Shown: positions 40,081-52,518, counted from the first letter of the stretch. The stretch is 64,000 nt of DNA from Sitta carolinensis (GCA_032173965.1 CM063288.1:21878501-21942500), one strand, 5' to 3'. Notes: generated by a model from the sequence alone, not told the origin. Translations and numbers: made by a program.

Positions 40081-40251
40081 CTTGTCTATGAGCGAAGTGG
40101 AATAGACCCGTTCTCGTGACGGGCGCTGGGGACCAGCACCATGGTGGCTGGGCTACAAGGTGCCCTGCTGGCCTTTGACACAAGGTCTGGGGTCCTCTGT
40201 GTTCAGGGAGGAAATTACTTGGTTCATTTTGAGCACGGATCTTGTAAGTAA
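40081..40251 (+). other. Possible small exon: Kozak ATG frame running into a consensus splice donor
   Basis: CACCATGG gives a strong initiation context at 40141. The frame runs 36 codons to a stop at 40249-40251 and starts MVAGLQGALLAFDTRSGV. The sequence TT|GTAAGTAA at 40244 is an excellent splice donor just before that stop, so a spliced reading could avoid it. Upstream is a CpG-bearing segment with a 5-bp inverted repeat (CCCGT 40107-40111, ACGGG 40119-40123). I do not recognise the peptide. A chance frame is at least as likely as a real exon. Confidence 0.2.
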
Positions 40252-43012
40252 AATAGTAAAGGGTAAAACCAAAGTGTCACTGGCTTTTTTTTTCCCCTAA
40301 GGTGGTAGAATTAGCTGTTTCATTTCACTCGGCTTAGAAACCTGCAGTCTTCACCCAGCTGCTTGCATCCTTCATCTGAACTTCATCCAGAAAAAGACTT
40401 TGCAGAAACATCGAGCAAGGATTTGTTTTTAAAAACATAGCTGAATTTTTACAAGAATGTAAAAATACAAGCATAAGACATGAAAATTATAGAAATAAAC
40501 TGCTTTGGGCTGGCCAACAGGAGAATGTTCTTCTCCCAGAAAACCAGAAAGCAGTATAATTTAATTTGCTTTGTGTGTTTTTATGTGAATATAAGTGGTA
40601 TAAGGCAATCCTGATAGACATCCATTTTTTTTAAACTTGTTCCCATCTGACTGCACATTCATGGAAGACTGTTCGTCTTCCCTTGAAGTCTAACTCCTTA
40701 ACTAGCTTTAATTTTACTTAAGAAAGGTTTTGGATGACAAGACGAAAATTCTCAAGATGTTGCGTGACAGACCTTTCCTTCTCACAGCAATGATTTTAAT
40801 TTCTACCTCATAAGAGAGAGTATCTATGCTAGGAAACTCGAATGACTTCCCTGGTCTATCTGCTCACAGGCAGTCCAAAGGAAAAGTTGAGGTATGTTGA
40901 AAATATGTCCAGGCACTCAGTCTTGTGTGCTCTGGGTCTAAAACCAAATTAAAGCAGTTTTAAGCCTCCGGGCAAGGCTGATCTGCAGAGCACAGATGCT
41001 CAAGTCTCTTCAGACGAGGAGCTGTGTGAGCATCACTATGGCAGGCAGCGCATTAGGCAGTCCCGGAGAAGCTCCGGTGTCCTGAGATCTATAGATTAGC
41101 AGTACATTCAAATTAATCTTGTATCTGGTCTCACAGATTAAATGGATACACTTGAAGGATTTTGTTTTGAATGAGTCTTACAGGATTTCGGCTTAGATGA
41201 GAACAGAATTTTTACTTTCCTCCCAAGTGCATCCTGTGCATCTGAGTTCACAGCACATGACTCGGTCTGAGGACAACCGTGCAATCTCATCAGTCCCCCT
41301 CAAGTCCCCCTAAAGGCCATCGTTTCTATGTTAATCCAGTCCAAAAAAAAAAATCCCCAGGTATCAAGAATTCTCATTTTGTTCCTACAGTTTGTTTGGG
41401 TTTTTCTTTATCAGGAATGATAAAATACATAAAGATGATATAAACATTTTACACAGGTAACACATTGTTTGGGAAGAGAAAAGCTACAGTGGGCTACTTG
41501 GATCCAAATGCTTCCTAGGTCATTTATTTTCCTCTTCCCATTTTGGGTTTTTTTTTTTTTTTAGTCTTTGCTGGACTGTATTTTTCATGTTAGCAGCATC
41601 TGAAATTCTGTACTTTCTTCACAGCATATAACCATAAATTCTAGTACAAAGTTCTGAGACCGTTACTTAATATATAGAGAACTTTCTCCTCTTTTCTATT
41701 TGAACTTTTCTATTTGATAATTTGTCTGTAACAAAAGGTACATATCACCTAAAATACACAAGAGCAATCCACTTGAAATTGTTCATTTGAGGGTTTTCTA
41801 ATGTTATTTGAGACAAAAACAATTTTGTTGAAATACATTATGCCTTAAAAGATATTTTAATTGAACTCATGAGTAAGTCTCCCTATAACTTCAATATGAA
41901 ACAATTGAGAAAGGCAGAGATCTGTATTTGTTCTAAATTTAGAGGGCTTTAATTCAACCCCTCTCTAATCTTAACAACCAGAGCCGTGCCCAAATTTCAT
42001 CTTCTGTAGCTGGGTTCAGGTTTTCATTTCAATCCTCTACAGCTGATACACCAGAGTCCATACCCACATCATGCCACCTACATTCACAAATCTCTAGTAC
42101 TTATGGTTTGGGCAGTAATTTTTAAGAATCAGGCAAACATAGAAGGAGAGAGTCATCAGCACAGCTCAAAAGGAGTAGCAGAATGTCTGCAAAGCTTTTC
42201 ATACCAAACCTGCTAAACACAAGGCAAAGTGTGCTAACACTAAACGCTAGCAGAACTGGTTATGGCTCCAGGATATCAAAACTATTTTTCATGGATTCTG
42301 CTATTCTAAGACTGTAGAACCTATGTTTTGAACACAAACTGCTACAACAACAAATCTCCTGGGAATTTTTTTATTAATCCATTACCTTTCCAAAAACAGT
42401 AATGACCTAGACCCCCCTTCTATTATCTTATCAAGGAAGTGGGGAAACAGGCAGCCAATGAATAGACTGTGTAAAAGAGAGGACATAGAGACATCTTTTA
42501 CCAAATCTCAACCCTGTGCTTTGATATGACAGCTTGTGATAAAGTGCTCTCTACTGTTAAAAAGAAAAAAAAATCTAATAAAATGGAAGTCTTATAAAGT
42601 CATAGATCTTAAAAATGAAATCCATATATAGCTTGACATGCATTTTAATAATAGTGTTAAAAACACACACTTCCTCACTTTATGTATGCAATAGTCAAAA
42701 TCTCATTCAAGAGACCATGAAAAATGGAATATTGTTTTGGAAAGACAAGGCACTTTTCTGATGTTGCTCTAACAAAACCAGACAAATCCACTTTACATTC
42801 CTTTTGTAAAATTCGGATATGCACAACCAGCTTTCCAAGGCTTACAGCTTTCCAGAAGAGACCTTAATGTTTAAAAGCCACACATGAAGCAAAATTTGGG
42901 GACAAGAAGTTCATGCTTCCTGAACTCACTGTGTTGGATATTAAGTGTTTGACATGTCTCCTATAGCAAACAAGCAAACAAACAAATATTATCAGGGCTG
43001 CATTTCATTATG
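40252..43012. other. Unassigned non-coding sequence, CpG-retaining in its first kilobase
   Basis: From about 39.9 to 41.3 kb, CpG dinucleotides are spread more densely than in flanking DNA (for example around 40980-41080). A 15-T run lies at 41548-41562. No gene recognised. Confidence 0.5.
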
Positions 43013-43074
43013 AGGTGGGTTGGACTGGAGGATCACCAGAGGTCCCTCCCAAGCCTAATGATTCTGTGAATCTG
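43013..43074 (+). mobile_element. CR1 LINE, extreme 3' tail
   Basis: The fragment GAGGTGGGTTGGACTGGAGG, then ATCACCAGAGGTCCCTCCCAAGCC and a diverged ATTCTGTG 8-mer (43061-43068), matches the end of avian CR1 on the plus strand. Only about 60 bp remain. Confidence 0.85.
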
Positions 43075-43740
43075 CTTTTATAAAAACTAAACCAAAAAAC
43101 ACTCAAACTAAGTTTTCATATGGGAAGTTGTGCAATACAGATGTTCCTTTTTTCCAGTGTCATATGTAGCTTCTACACTGTGCTGAGCTCATTGGATGAG
43201 CTTTACAAACATTCTTGCAAGACTATAAAATCTTCAAGAAAAAGATTGCAGCGTACTGTATTTTTTTCCACTGAACAACTTTATACAATGAAAGCATATT
43301 TAATATGGAAAATGTTGACTATCTTCAGACAAAAGCCATTTTTCAGAGCTTAATGTAGCCTGTTACATTCAGTCAATTAAAATTTCTGCTCAAAGATTTC
43401 CAAACACTTCCATCTAGCGTGAAAATTCACTGTCACAGGTATCAATGGCCAGTAATTTAGGGTTCATAGGAAGATGGCATTCTGAGTTACATAGTAAACT
43501 CATCCATTTCTGTAGTTAGAGCTAACTACAAGTACTTTTCTCATACCTCAAATGTTTTTATGAATTGCAGAGTATTTCCTGTTTCACACCAGAGTAAATG
43601 TCTCAAATTTCATTTTGAAAGAAGACAATAATTTCCTTTTGGAAACTATTGTCACTCTTCTATAACCTTGTTCAGAAGAGATGGTTTAGAAGACAACTAA
43701 AGACCATGTGAGGACAAAAACCTTATATTATTCCATATGT

Positions 43741-43762
43741 TCTAGAATATATATATTCTAGA
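43741..43762. repeat. Perfect 22-bp palindrome centred on an (AT)n core
   Basis: The outer half-site TCTAGAATAT is followed by its exact reverse complement around an alternating A/T centre, with no unpaired base. The flanking bases do not extend the symmetry. AT-rich palindromes of this sort can extrude as cruciforms. Confidence 0.9.
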
Positions 43763-45773
43763 CTCTTCGCTAAGCCAAAAATAACTTCTTGGGGAAGTGT
43801 GAAGAAGAGAAAGTGTCCTTTCAGCACATCTCAGAAAAGTTTTAGTCAGAACTGACCTGAAAGAACAAGACCTCATAACAGAGGTATAATATTCCAGCAC
43901 AGGGCTCTGGCGCTCCAGCTTTTAGCTGAACATCAAAGGACTCTTCTCTGTGCACTGTAAAAGGCACTTCACATAATTTGAAGGAACTGGAAAGCAAAAG
44001 AATACACCTAACAGCTGGGCCAGATTATTCTACTGAAAATAAAACCTCCCACAGCTCTTCAAACAATAGTCCTTATGTACCAAAACGTGTTGTATCATGC
44101 GTGATTTTCAGTGCAATGCATCCATGCTGTATAAGCTATACATTTTTCTCAATTCTTTCCCTAATGAGATTAGTAAAATAATTTATGCAAAATAAATGAA
44201 AATACAAAAAGGTCAGTCAGGGTACATACACTACAGAAGGAGGTTGCTGGTTTTGTTTTCTTCCTCCAGACTAAAGTTTAAATCTCTAGACATCAAAAAT
44301 GCTTATGAGAGATATAAAAGACAACTGAATTGAAGATAAAGGCCCTTAAGATTTCAAAACTCTGGTATATTAAACAAGTTACTTTCAGGACAAATCCTGT
44401 CTAAATAGAAGTTTAGAATTTTAAAAAGATCTTTTACTCTGTCAGATGTCTTCAAATTTTCCATGTTAATTAGAAAAAATATTTTCAACTGTAGATAATG
44501 AAACATTTTTTCTTAATAAAAGATGGAATAAACTAGCCTGAAACAGTCAAAATTTACTAGATTCTGATAATTTTGTGCTTAAACCATAATATTTGTAATA
44601 ACGTGACAGTCACAGCTGAAAAAAAATAAATTATGAATTAAATGAAGCATATAAATACTCTGTAGCAGACTTTACATCTTTATTCACCCTAACTTTATGA
44701 ACTTATAGAGATTTCTCTGTAGGAAACAAGATCTTCCAAAGCCTGAAAATGATCATTTTTCAGTGTATCTCTATGATGGTTCAATTCTGCATCAACTAGA
44801 ATTTCAAAATTTAAGTACTAACATGTATGACTCCTTAAGCTGATAATCATTGCAATGTACATTTTGGCTACAAAAGCTGGAAGTACAAAGCAACTCTCTC
44901 TTCATGTAAGTGAAACTTGAGTAGATAGATAAGCAGTAAATTATCTTCCTTAGGAGATGAAAAGCTGCCACTAGTGCCTGAAACACGTAGGTATGTTTTC
45001 TTATCATTCCCACTGTTCCCTCTCCTCAATGTAAAATCAAAAGTGAAGACAATTCTACATGAGGAGATGATTCTTTGAAGTCACATCTTTCATTCTCAAT
45101 TTGTTGTAAATATAAAAAATTAGGCTATGCATGTCAGTAGAAAACCAATATGATTATAGGTTATATGTCTGCCCATAAACATTGCTTACTTAAAATACTG
45201 TAAGAAGATTTTGATGTATTTAGGAGGACAGTTCTGTCCAAAGAGTTGCTTAGAGTTGGGGCTGGAGCTCAAGAGGGAGGAAAGAAAACAAATCCTGCCT
45301 CAGTCACTTGTTCTGCTTCCAGCTGTGAAGTGGAAACATCTCTTCCCACCTTGTTTGTTTAGCTCTTACACTCAAGTGTAAGGCATTTTACTCAGGATGG
45401 ATATTTTTCCATAATATTATCCCATAACTCTTCTCTGAGGCTTTTGTGTACTTTTCTATTCAAATAAACAATGCAACATTGAACATCCATCATAACAAGT
45501 GGAGGCCACTGTGTTTGTGCCTACTATGATTCCCTTTTAGTCCAGGGGGCCTCTTGCACTCTTGTGGTTGCCAAGCATCAGGCTGCCAAGCAGAAATAAA
45601 GACACCTTCACACAGCAGTGCTGCCAAACAGGAGCACTGCTGCAGTCTGTGGCTACTTAGAAAGGGACCTACTGAGTAAGAGACCAGTCAGAAGTAAAAA
45701 ATGAGAAATGTAAGCATTTATGATCCCTGCATTTTTTGGAAGCCAAGAGTGGTCTCCACCGGGCGCACTCAAG

Positions 45774-45783
45774 CTCGATCGAG
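45774..45783. repeat. CpG-containing palindrome CTCGATCGAG
   Basis: This perfect 10-bp palindrome carries two CpGs and lies 13 bp after another CpG pair (CCGGGCGC, around 45759-45766). It is an isolated CpG cluster of about 25 bp in CpG-poor DNA. Confidence 0.8.
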
Positions 45784-45908
45784 ACAGAAGCAGGTGAGGA
45801 GGAGTCACCAGACAACACCTGCTACCCAACCTTTGCTTACAGAGCTGTAATTCTTCTATTTTTCTGTGTGCCATCTGCCTCATCCAAGGCACGTGGATGT
45901 ATTCCATG

Positions 45909-45931
45909 TACTCCATGTATTACATGGAGTA
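45909..45931. repeat. 11-bp inverted repeat with a 1-nt centre
   Basis: TACTCCATGTA (45909-45919) and TACATGGAGTA (45921-45931) are exact reverse complements around a single T. The word CCATGTA also occurs directly upstream as an imperfect tandem copy. Confidence 0.9.
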
Positions 45932-46469
45932 ATAGATGGCTCGTGGTCCAAGCCTACAAGAAGTGACCAGTTTTTCTCCCAAATCCTGCATTTTCCTCTC
46001 TCTGAATAGGAGGGAGCACAAAACTCTTCTTTTCCTCCTCTACCCATCATCACTGCAGCTTCTCAGCAGCCTGACATCTGAATCCTACAAGAGATGTGCC
46101 AGAAGCACATTCTCTTTCCCAACTATTGTTTTTAAGACATCTCAAACAGCATACCTCTCATCCTGTCAGCCACTGAAAGCCTGTCTTTTCCATTAACTTT
46201 AGAATATAAGTCCTATAATAATTTTGAAATACTCAAAAGAAAACTCTGCGCCATCATTCCCTGCTTCAAACTGTTGTAACATTTATCGGGCTAAGGGTTC
46301 CAAGAGCCAGACTCTGTCTAAAGCAGACAGTGGATCACCCTGATCTTGGTGCTGCACATGTTACAGGCAAATCAGGGATTGGTGTCACTTGTTGACTTTA
46401 CATCTGGATAAGGAGATACAGATACAAAATGATAATGGAATGAGAGACAGAGCTAGAGAGAGAGATGAC

Positions 46470-46470
<1 letters not shown>

Positions 46471-46553
<83 letters not shown>

Positions 46554-46584
46554 GATAGATAGATGATGAGAGAGATGGATGATG
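46471..46584 (+). repeat. (TAGA)n / GATA tetranucleotide microsatellite
   Basis: A perfect TAGA array of about 82 bp (46471-46552, about 20 units) is followed, after one inserted A, by a few more units and a degenerate GATGATGAGAGAGATGGATGATG edge. It produces a spurious minus-strand frame of repeated YLSI residues. The length makes it very likely to be polymorphic. Confidence 0.98.
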
Positions 46585-47699
46585 TTATGGTGCTTAACAG
46601 GAGATTGTTTTTCTGTGTCCATCAGGACTGGCCTCTACAGAGACTGCAGCACTTTCCTGAGTCTTCAGTCACAGATGTTTATTTGGGCTTGATAATGAGT
46701 CTTTGATTCTGTTTTCATCTGTGTCTTCTTCAGTCATGACCAAATTCCCATCAGTGTCACAGCCATGTTAGTGGGCACTGTGGTTACCTCAGAAGTACCC
46801 AGAGTAAAGCTGTATCAGAGCTTGATTGTCACTAACCTTCTACTGTAAAGGATTTCTGACCACTGTAGTGAAAAGGAAAACATCCCTAAACTACTTCTAA
46901 GAAAATGCACTCTCAACTAAGTCTTCTCTAACCTCTACACCACAAGAGTTCATCTCTCTTAAAGTTTGCAAGAATAAAGGATCCCCTAAAACCTAGGGGC
47001 ATTACCCTTCTATATAGTTAAAACACCTCTTGTAAATGAAGTGCTTCCTCTGCCCTTGGATGTGCTTTGTCTGTTTCGTGTTTGCAATGAAGGTAACACA
47101 CCCAGCATCCTGGAAACCACCAGAGAAAAGCAGACCCATTAGAGAGTCAAAGGAGCTCCATTTCTTCTCTGTGCCATCCCCACATGTAAGAATTTTTACA
47201 CTCTCATCATATGCCATTGCATTACATCATGTCTATTTGGCAGATTAAAAATAGCAGACAGACAAATATTTCAGTATGCTTTATTGTTTTGCATGCTTGT
47301 TTTCCTAAAAGAGACAAAGTGAGGGAAAAGTTATTTCTAGTGAGAGCAACATTTGGACTAACATGATTACTCAGCATGTATTCCTCCAATTAGAGTATTG
47401 GTGACCTTTATACGGGAGTTACTAATTTAGAGATCTAGAAAACCACACCTAAAATATTAACTTTGTAATTTAGCTCTTGGTACGAAGGATGGACACAAAA
47501 CCCAACTGTGAGGTCAGTAACCCCCATGGTATCATTAGTGTCTTGAAATGACAGAAAAGAATTGATAATTTTGTGAGCATCATGCAAAAAGGAAGAATTC
47601 TGTTTGAATTACATAACAGATGTTTGCTAGGATCCACAATGCAGCCTGCACACACAGTTATGCTAATTTGGCACTGTTTCCCTTCAAGTTAGCTCTGAG
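46585..47699. other. Unassigned non-coding sequence
   Basis: No gene or repeat recognised. Confidence 0.5.
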
Positions 47700-49950
47700 T
47701 CATTAGAGCACGCAGCTAGTAGGTCCTTCTGTCTAACTAATAATTGCCTATTATTGATATTAATTAACATTTTTTGCACCTTCCCTCAGCTTTGACCTAG
47801 TATCTGTTGGTAGTCTAATCACAGTGGCCTATTAAAAGTCAAAATACAGAGGCCTATAGCAGTCATGAGCCATTTATCAAAAAGCAAACAAGGCCAATTA
47901 AACAGGCAGTCAGACAGTTGTCTTGATTTGCCGCTGACTGTTTCTTGATCACCATTATAAATTGCTAATCGGGCAGAAAGAGCTAAGCAGTGCATCTGCA
48001 GGGGGTGGTTATTGCTCATTCCCTGCCTGGTGACAGGTGAGAGAGGCTAGTGATGGTCTTATTGATGTGAAATGCCCATCAGTTGGTAGTTATTGTTAAA
48101 GTTCATGATGCCACAGCTGATCCTTTCCTGCTGAGAGTCAATCAAATTAATTAGTGATAGAAATTCTTCTGTATTATTCTAATACAGAAATACAGAAGGA
48201 ACATACTTTAATTTTGTTCTAGAGGCACTGGGGAAAAAAATCTCCATGTATTATGGAGTGGGAAGATGAAAAAAAGGGGGAAAAAATCAAATATCGCTTC
48301 TTCCATTATTTTATAATAAGGGCTGCAGCTAAAGGTTTTTATAGCCACAGATCAAGAGATCATAATAGAAGCATATTGACAGATTTTTTCTGCAATACTC
48401 CAAGGAACCGGCTGTAGCAGGAAAATATATCAAAACCTTATCATCAGAGCTGAGATCTTCTCTGAAAAATCAATAAGAGTTATACATGGTTTGAGTTTAA
48501 ACAGTTCTCTGTAGTCATTTAAACATAGTGCATCTGTGCAGCTTTTTACCTCTGGAGACTGGTGTAGCCTAGCAACTGCAAGGCTTAAACCGATTAACTA
48601 CAAATGAAGTACTGTACGCCTATCAAAGCAATTGCTCATGGTTGCCTTTGTTGCAGGGGCTGAGCTAATTGAACATGATACAGTATGAAGATAATTAACA
48701 CCCATGAGTTTGTTAATTGCCTGTTAGCATTACAACACAGGCTCCGCATTTCTTTTTAACTTGTTCTTCAGCAGCATCTTCCTCCCTTAAAAGGGTGCAA
48801 GGACTCATTTACTTAGCCATGATATCTTACAGTTTATTAACCCTTTTCAAAGGGGAAAAAAAATAACCTGCGTGTAGTAATGAAGCAAATGCATGCTCTT
48901 GTCAAACAAACTCCCACTTAGTCCAAGCAATTTACAGGGAGAAGAAATTTGGTTTACATAGGCTGTACAAAATATGTTTATTTTCAGGGCTAATTTATTT
49001 CAAGCAATTTAGTCATTATGAATGCTTTAAAATATCTTTTGTGGGCTGCTTTTATGACTCAGCTGCTCTGCCTTCTAAACTGAACGATAAATGTCTTTTA
49101 GGGTTGGAATATTAATTGAAGGTAGCATCTGGTCAGCAGCTGACCTCCCATACTTGTCTTTGTTGACTAACCAGTTAAAACTAACAGCTTATTGCTTTCT
49201 TTACCAGCTTCTCCTTCCATCATGGGGGCGGGGGTTATAAGTTCTATTTCATTTCTATCAAAAGGTAGTGCTAATTAATATAAAGTAAAAGTGATTTCCA
49301 CAATCTATTGATCTGAAATAGATTTAATCTGAACAAATTTCTTTTAAACTGGATATTGTACTCGGGGAAGTATTTCTTTTATTATACTATATTCTGAATT
49401 TCTGAAGAATGCATATGAAAGCTCATAAAGACAATGTGATGCATACCATTAAACTATATAGGAAATTTCCTTATAAGGAGGCAATGCTTAAAGCAAAGCC
49501 ACATACAAGAAAAATAAACAAAAATGGTGGCATTTGGTTGGCATAGGCAAGTCTCCAATGTTTAAGTTCTATGTTTCCGGCAACCTTGAATGTAAATGCC
49601 TTCATCGTGTCACAGTTGTTTAGAGTAGATTTTCTTAAATGATCTTGGGTTTCTGAGCTGTTACTGTCATAGTCAATACTGGCAGAGAAGCTGTTCCCTT
49701 GAGGAACACTACTAGTGCCCAATTACAAGTTCCATCATCAATCATAAGTATTATTTATTCAGCAAAATGAATTGCTAATTAATAACTGATGAGCATTATG
49801 GCCTTGAAGTCTGTAACACTATTAATTACCTTGGCAATTGGGATTCTGCCGGTGTAGACTACCAAGCACATTTTCTCAACAATTAGTACGGCGAGATTAC
49901 AAGGCTCATACCTGCTAAGATAACAAGGGTGTGATGATCTCTAAGGCTTT
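47700..49950. promoter_or_regulatory. Candidate cluster of conserved regulatory elements, homeodomain-site rich
   Basis: Repeat-free, complex sequence with many TAATTA cores (47761-47766, 48148-48153, ATAATTAACA at 48691-48700, CTAATTAATAA near 49775, ATTAATTA at 49821-49828), a Meis/TGIF-type TGACAG (48031-48036) and repeated AATTGCC / CAATTA words. Such clustering is typical of developmental enhancers and ultraconserved elements in vertebrate gene deserts. It holds no recognised repeat and no coding frame. The direct observation is motif density; the enhancer role and conservation are inference. Confidence 0.45.
49224..49234 (+). promoter_or_regulatory. Isolated GC box
   Basis: GGGGGCGGGGG is a strong Sp/KLF-type site, sitting alone in AT-rich DNA between TTCCATCAT and TTATAAGTT. 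Confidence 0.5.
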
Positions 49951-52089
49951 TAGAGAGCCTTGTAGTGTCTGCAAAGAATAAACAAGATTACAGCCCTACT
50001 GTGCAGGACTGTATCCTTAAAATTGTTTGGTGACAAAGAGAAAACTCTTTTATACAGTGTGCTGGCCAGAAGATTTGGCACCGCGTCCTGCAGTGAGTTT
50101 TGCTGTGTGGAAGCAATGTGGTAGCAGCATGCTCAGGGCAGTGCTGCTGCCTTGTGCCTGGTACCCCGTGGCTGCTTGGCTGGTGCAGCGTGCTGTGATT
50201 AGTACACTGACCTGTGACTTTAGACCCCCAGCAACTGCTACCTACATGGCCTCATAGTGCTTACACATTAGCATCACTGCAAAACTGAATATTTAATGAG
50301 AAAAGAAGAACACGATCTACAAAAAGAGCAGCTTTTTTTTTGTGACTTCAGTATTCAGAATGCTGACATTAATGTTGTTCTACAGGCTAATGATTTACTC
50401 CCAGTCTTCCTTTCAGACATCACCTGCTTTCTCTTCTGCTCCTGTGCCACCTTGAATTTTGAGTGTAAATTCCTTGGAGCAGAGCCTGGTGTTATATCTG
50501 TCTGTAAAGTATCCAGAATGTCTACAGAGCTGTAAGAACAACTTGAATATTGCCCAATAAACTGCAAGGCAAAGATCAGCCCCTGCCACAATGCCAAGAT
50601 TTAGGATTTGATTGTCGATAAAATATAACCTATTGCAAGAGCCCAGCTAAGCTCCTAGATTATGTGATAGCTGCACAGTGATAAAGACAAAAATTATTAT
50701 TGTGGAACACAGAGGACTCTAATGTGATGTACACATTATAAAACCACAAAAATCCAGCTGCAATACAAAAGCAAAGCCTTATATGAAAGCCGTCATATAT
50801 GCATCTGTTTTCTTTGAAGTGCTGAAAGGGCCTGGAGGATGTAGGAAACATGCTAAGTCTATCTTTTCTGTGCAGCTGTGATAGCACACCAGTCACAGTC
50901 ACAACTGTCATTTTATCTCTTTACCTCAAACCTAAATTTCGCCTTCATCAAACAATAAAACAAAAAACCCAGCAGTTTTTGCACCATGCAGCAAGGACAT
51001 AACATCAAGAGGGGGATGTTTGCTGAGGCTATCCAGCATGGAGCTGGAAATGTACACTTATAATGCCCTAGATTTGTTGGAAATCTCCATGTATTGAAGC
51101 AAAAACCCACTAACTCAGCCTTGTTCATCACTATGGCTATTTTTATGGGAAAGTTTTCAGAGCTGGATCCTAGATATTATGTTCCTGATTTCTATATGTG
51201 AATTAAAAAATAATAAATACACTCTTTCCTTTAAAACTAGACAACAATGATCACCCTAATATTCAGGATGAAATACATATTTGGGATGAAATATTCAGGA
51301 AGAGAAATCTTCTTGTCACCCACAGAGACAATTTTATCTGGAGACATGGGATTTCTTAACATTTTCTTCCTTAACCACATGGTTTCTACTGAATGTCTGT
51401 TTCTACTCTCTGTATTGGCTAGCTGTAAAATAAAACAAAATGCTTTTCTCTTTAAACAAAAATATATGAAAAGTAAAATTTGAAGAAAAAGTTTCTAGGT
51501 CATACAAACTTTGTTTATATGAAATAGAACATGTTATACCCAGCTATAAATGTTATTAGTTTTCCTTTAGTCCTACTAACTGTAAGTTCTGCTTGGATCC
51601 CTTTTTATTACATTGAGAGGTAAAGGGAGGAGAATGCCCTATACTGCAGAATATGATCATGACCTCACAAACCATCACCATTCCCAGCTCAACAATTTGG
51701 GAACCAACTGATTTGGAAAGACTTTAATAAAGGAATATTTTGATCATTGTATGTTGATTTTCTCCTGCTCTATTTATGTAAAACCATCTAGGTAAAGAAG
51801 AAATTACTTTACTGATGGAGTATATGAACACAGTCTGTGCCAGGTCTTGTTCCCTCTTTCCAGAAAAGGTCTCTGACATTTTTTTGGCAGGCCCTATGCT
51901 GTCTGACACCCTGACATATCCTCACTTCATCACAGCATACCATAAAAACAAAAGCCAGGAAGCTAAGCAGTTTTCACAATATTTGGCCATCTGTCTTCAT
52001 TTGTTATAACTTGGGATCTGGAGAGAGCAAGGGGACTTGGCTGTGATCTCCTGGGATGTCCCCTAAATCTGGTGCCACTGCTGGGAAAT
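49951..52089. other. Unassigned non-coding sequence upstream of the CpG island
   Basis: No gene or repeat recognised. A short internal near-duplication (ATTCAGGATGAAATA / GGGATGAAATATTCAGG) occurs around 51260-51300. Confidence 0.5.
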
Positions 52090-52236
52090 TTCCTTAGCCG
52101 AGTCCTGCTCCCGGCTCGACACACACCACCTCTGTGCCTGCAGGTCCTGAAGCGTCCTCGACTGCTCAGGACACGCGTCCTGGAGCGTTTGTCTCATGAA
52201 GGGGATTAGAACTATACATGTATTTGCGCACAGGTG

Positions 52237-52244
52237 TATATAAA
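52237..52244 (+). promoter_or_regulatory. TATA box
   Basis: TATATAAA, continued by TACATC, lies immediately upstream of the densest part of the CpG island. The family-typical spacing of about 25-30 bp would place transcription start near 52268, in GTGCGTGTGCGCGCAGC. The start site itself is not visible. Confidence 0.55.
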
Positions 52245-52267
52245 TACATCTGTACGTATACGTCCGT

Positions 52268-52513
52268 GCGTGTGCGCGCAGCTCGGGGCGAGGCGTGAGC
52301 TTGCGAGCAGCGCAGCAGGAGGAGGCGGCGCAGCGCGGCGCCCTGGCCCGCCGCGGGCAGCAGCGTGCGCCGCGGGGCTCTGCCGCAGCACGAGCAGCGG
52401 CTCGGGACAGCGGCTGGCCCGGCAGAGCCTCCGGGGCAGGCACCGCCCCGCGGGAACGCCGCAGGGAAAGCGCCGGCCTCGAGCAATAACGCAAAGCCGC
52501 TCGCACCGGTCAG
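52268..52513 (+). ncRNA. Putative first exon (5' UTR or lncRNA), unproven
   Basis: Inferred from the TATA box on the left and a consensus donor CAG|GTGAGG (cut between 52513 and 52514) on the right. The interval has no ATG on the plus strand, so it would be a non-coding leader exon of a gene whose next exon lies further right, or the first exon of a lncRNA. I could not find a matching acceptor and coding exon in the remaining 11 kb. The feature type is a placeholder for a non-coding transcript segment. Confidence 0.35.
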
Positions 52514-52518
52514 GTGAG
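52511..52518 (+). other. Consensus splice donor CAG|GTGAGG
   Basis: The match to the vertebrate donor consensus (MAG|GTRAGN) is nearly perfect, and it lies at the right-hand edge of the densest CpG-island part, as donors of CpG-island first exons usually do. Confidence 0.5.

Larger units (their letters stand above)
43075..46470. other. Unassigned non-coding sequence with palindromes
   Basis: No gene recognised. The segment contains the palindromes at 43741-43762, 45774-45783 and 45909-45931, listed separately. Confidence 0.5.

Noticed and set aside
46398..46622. Minus-strand frame with repeated YLSI residues
   Set aside because: It is the translation of the TAGA microsatellite.
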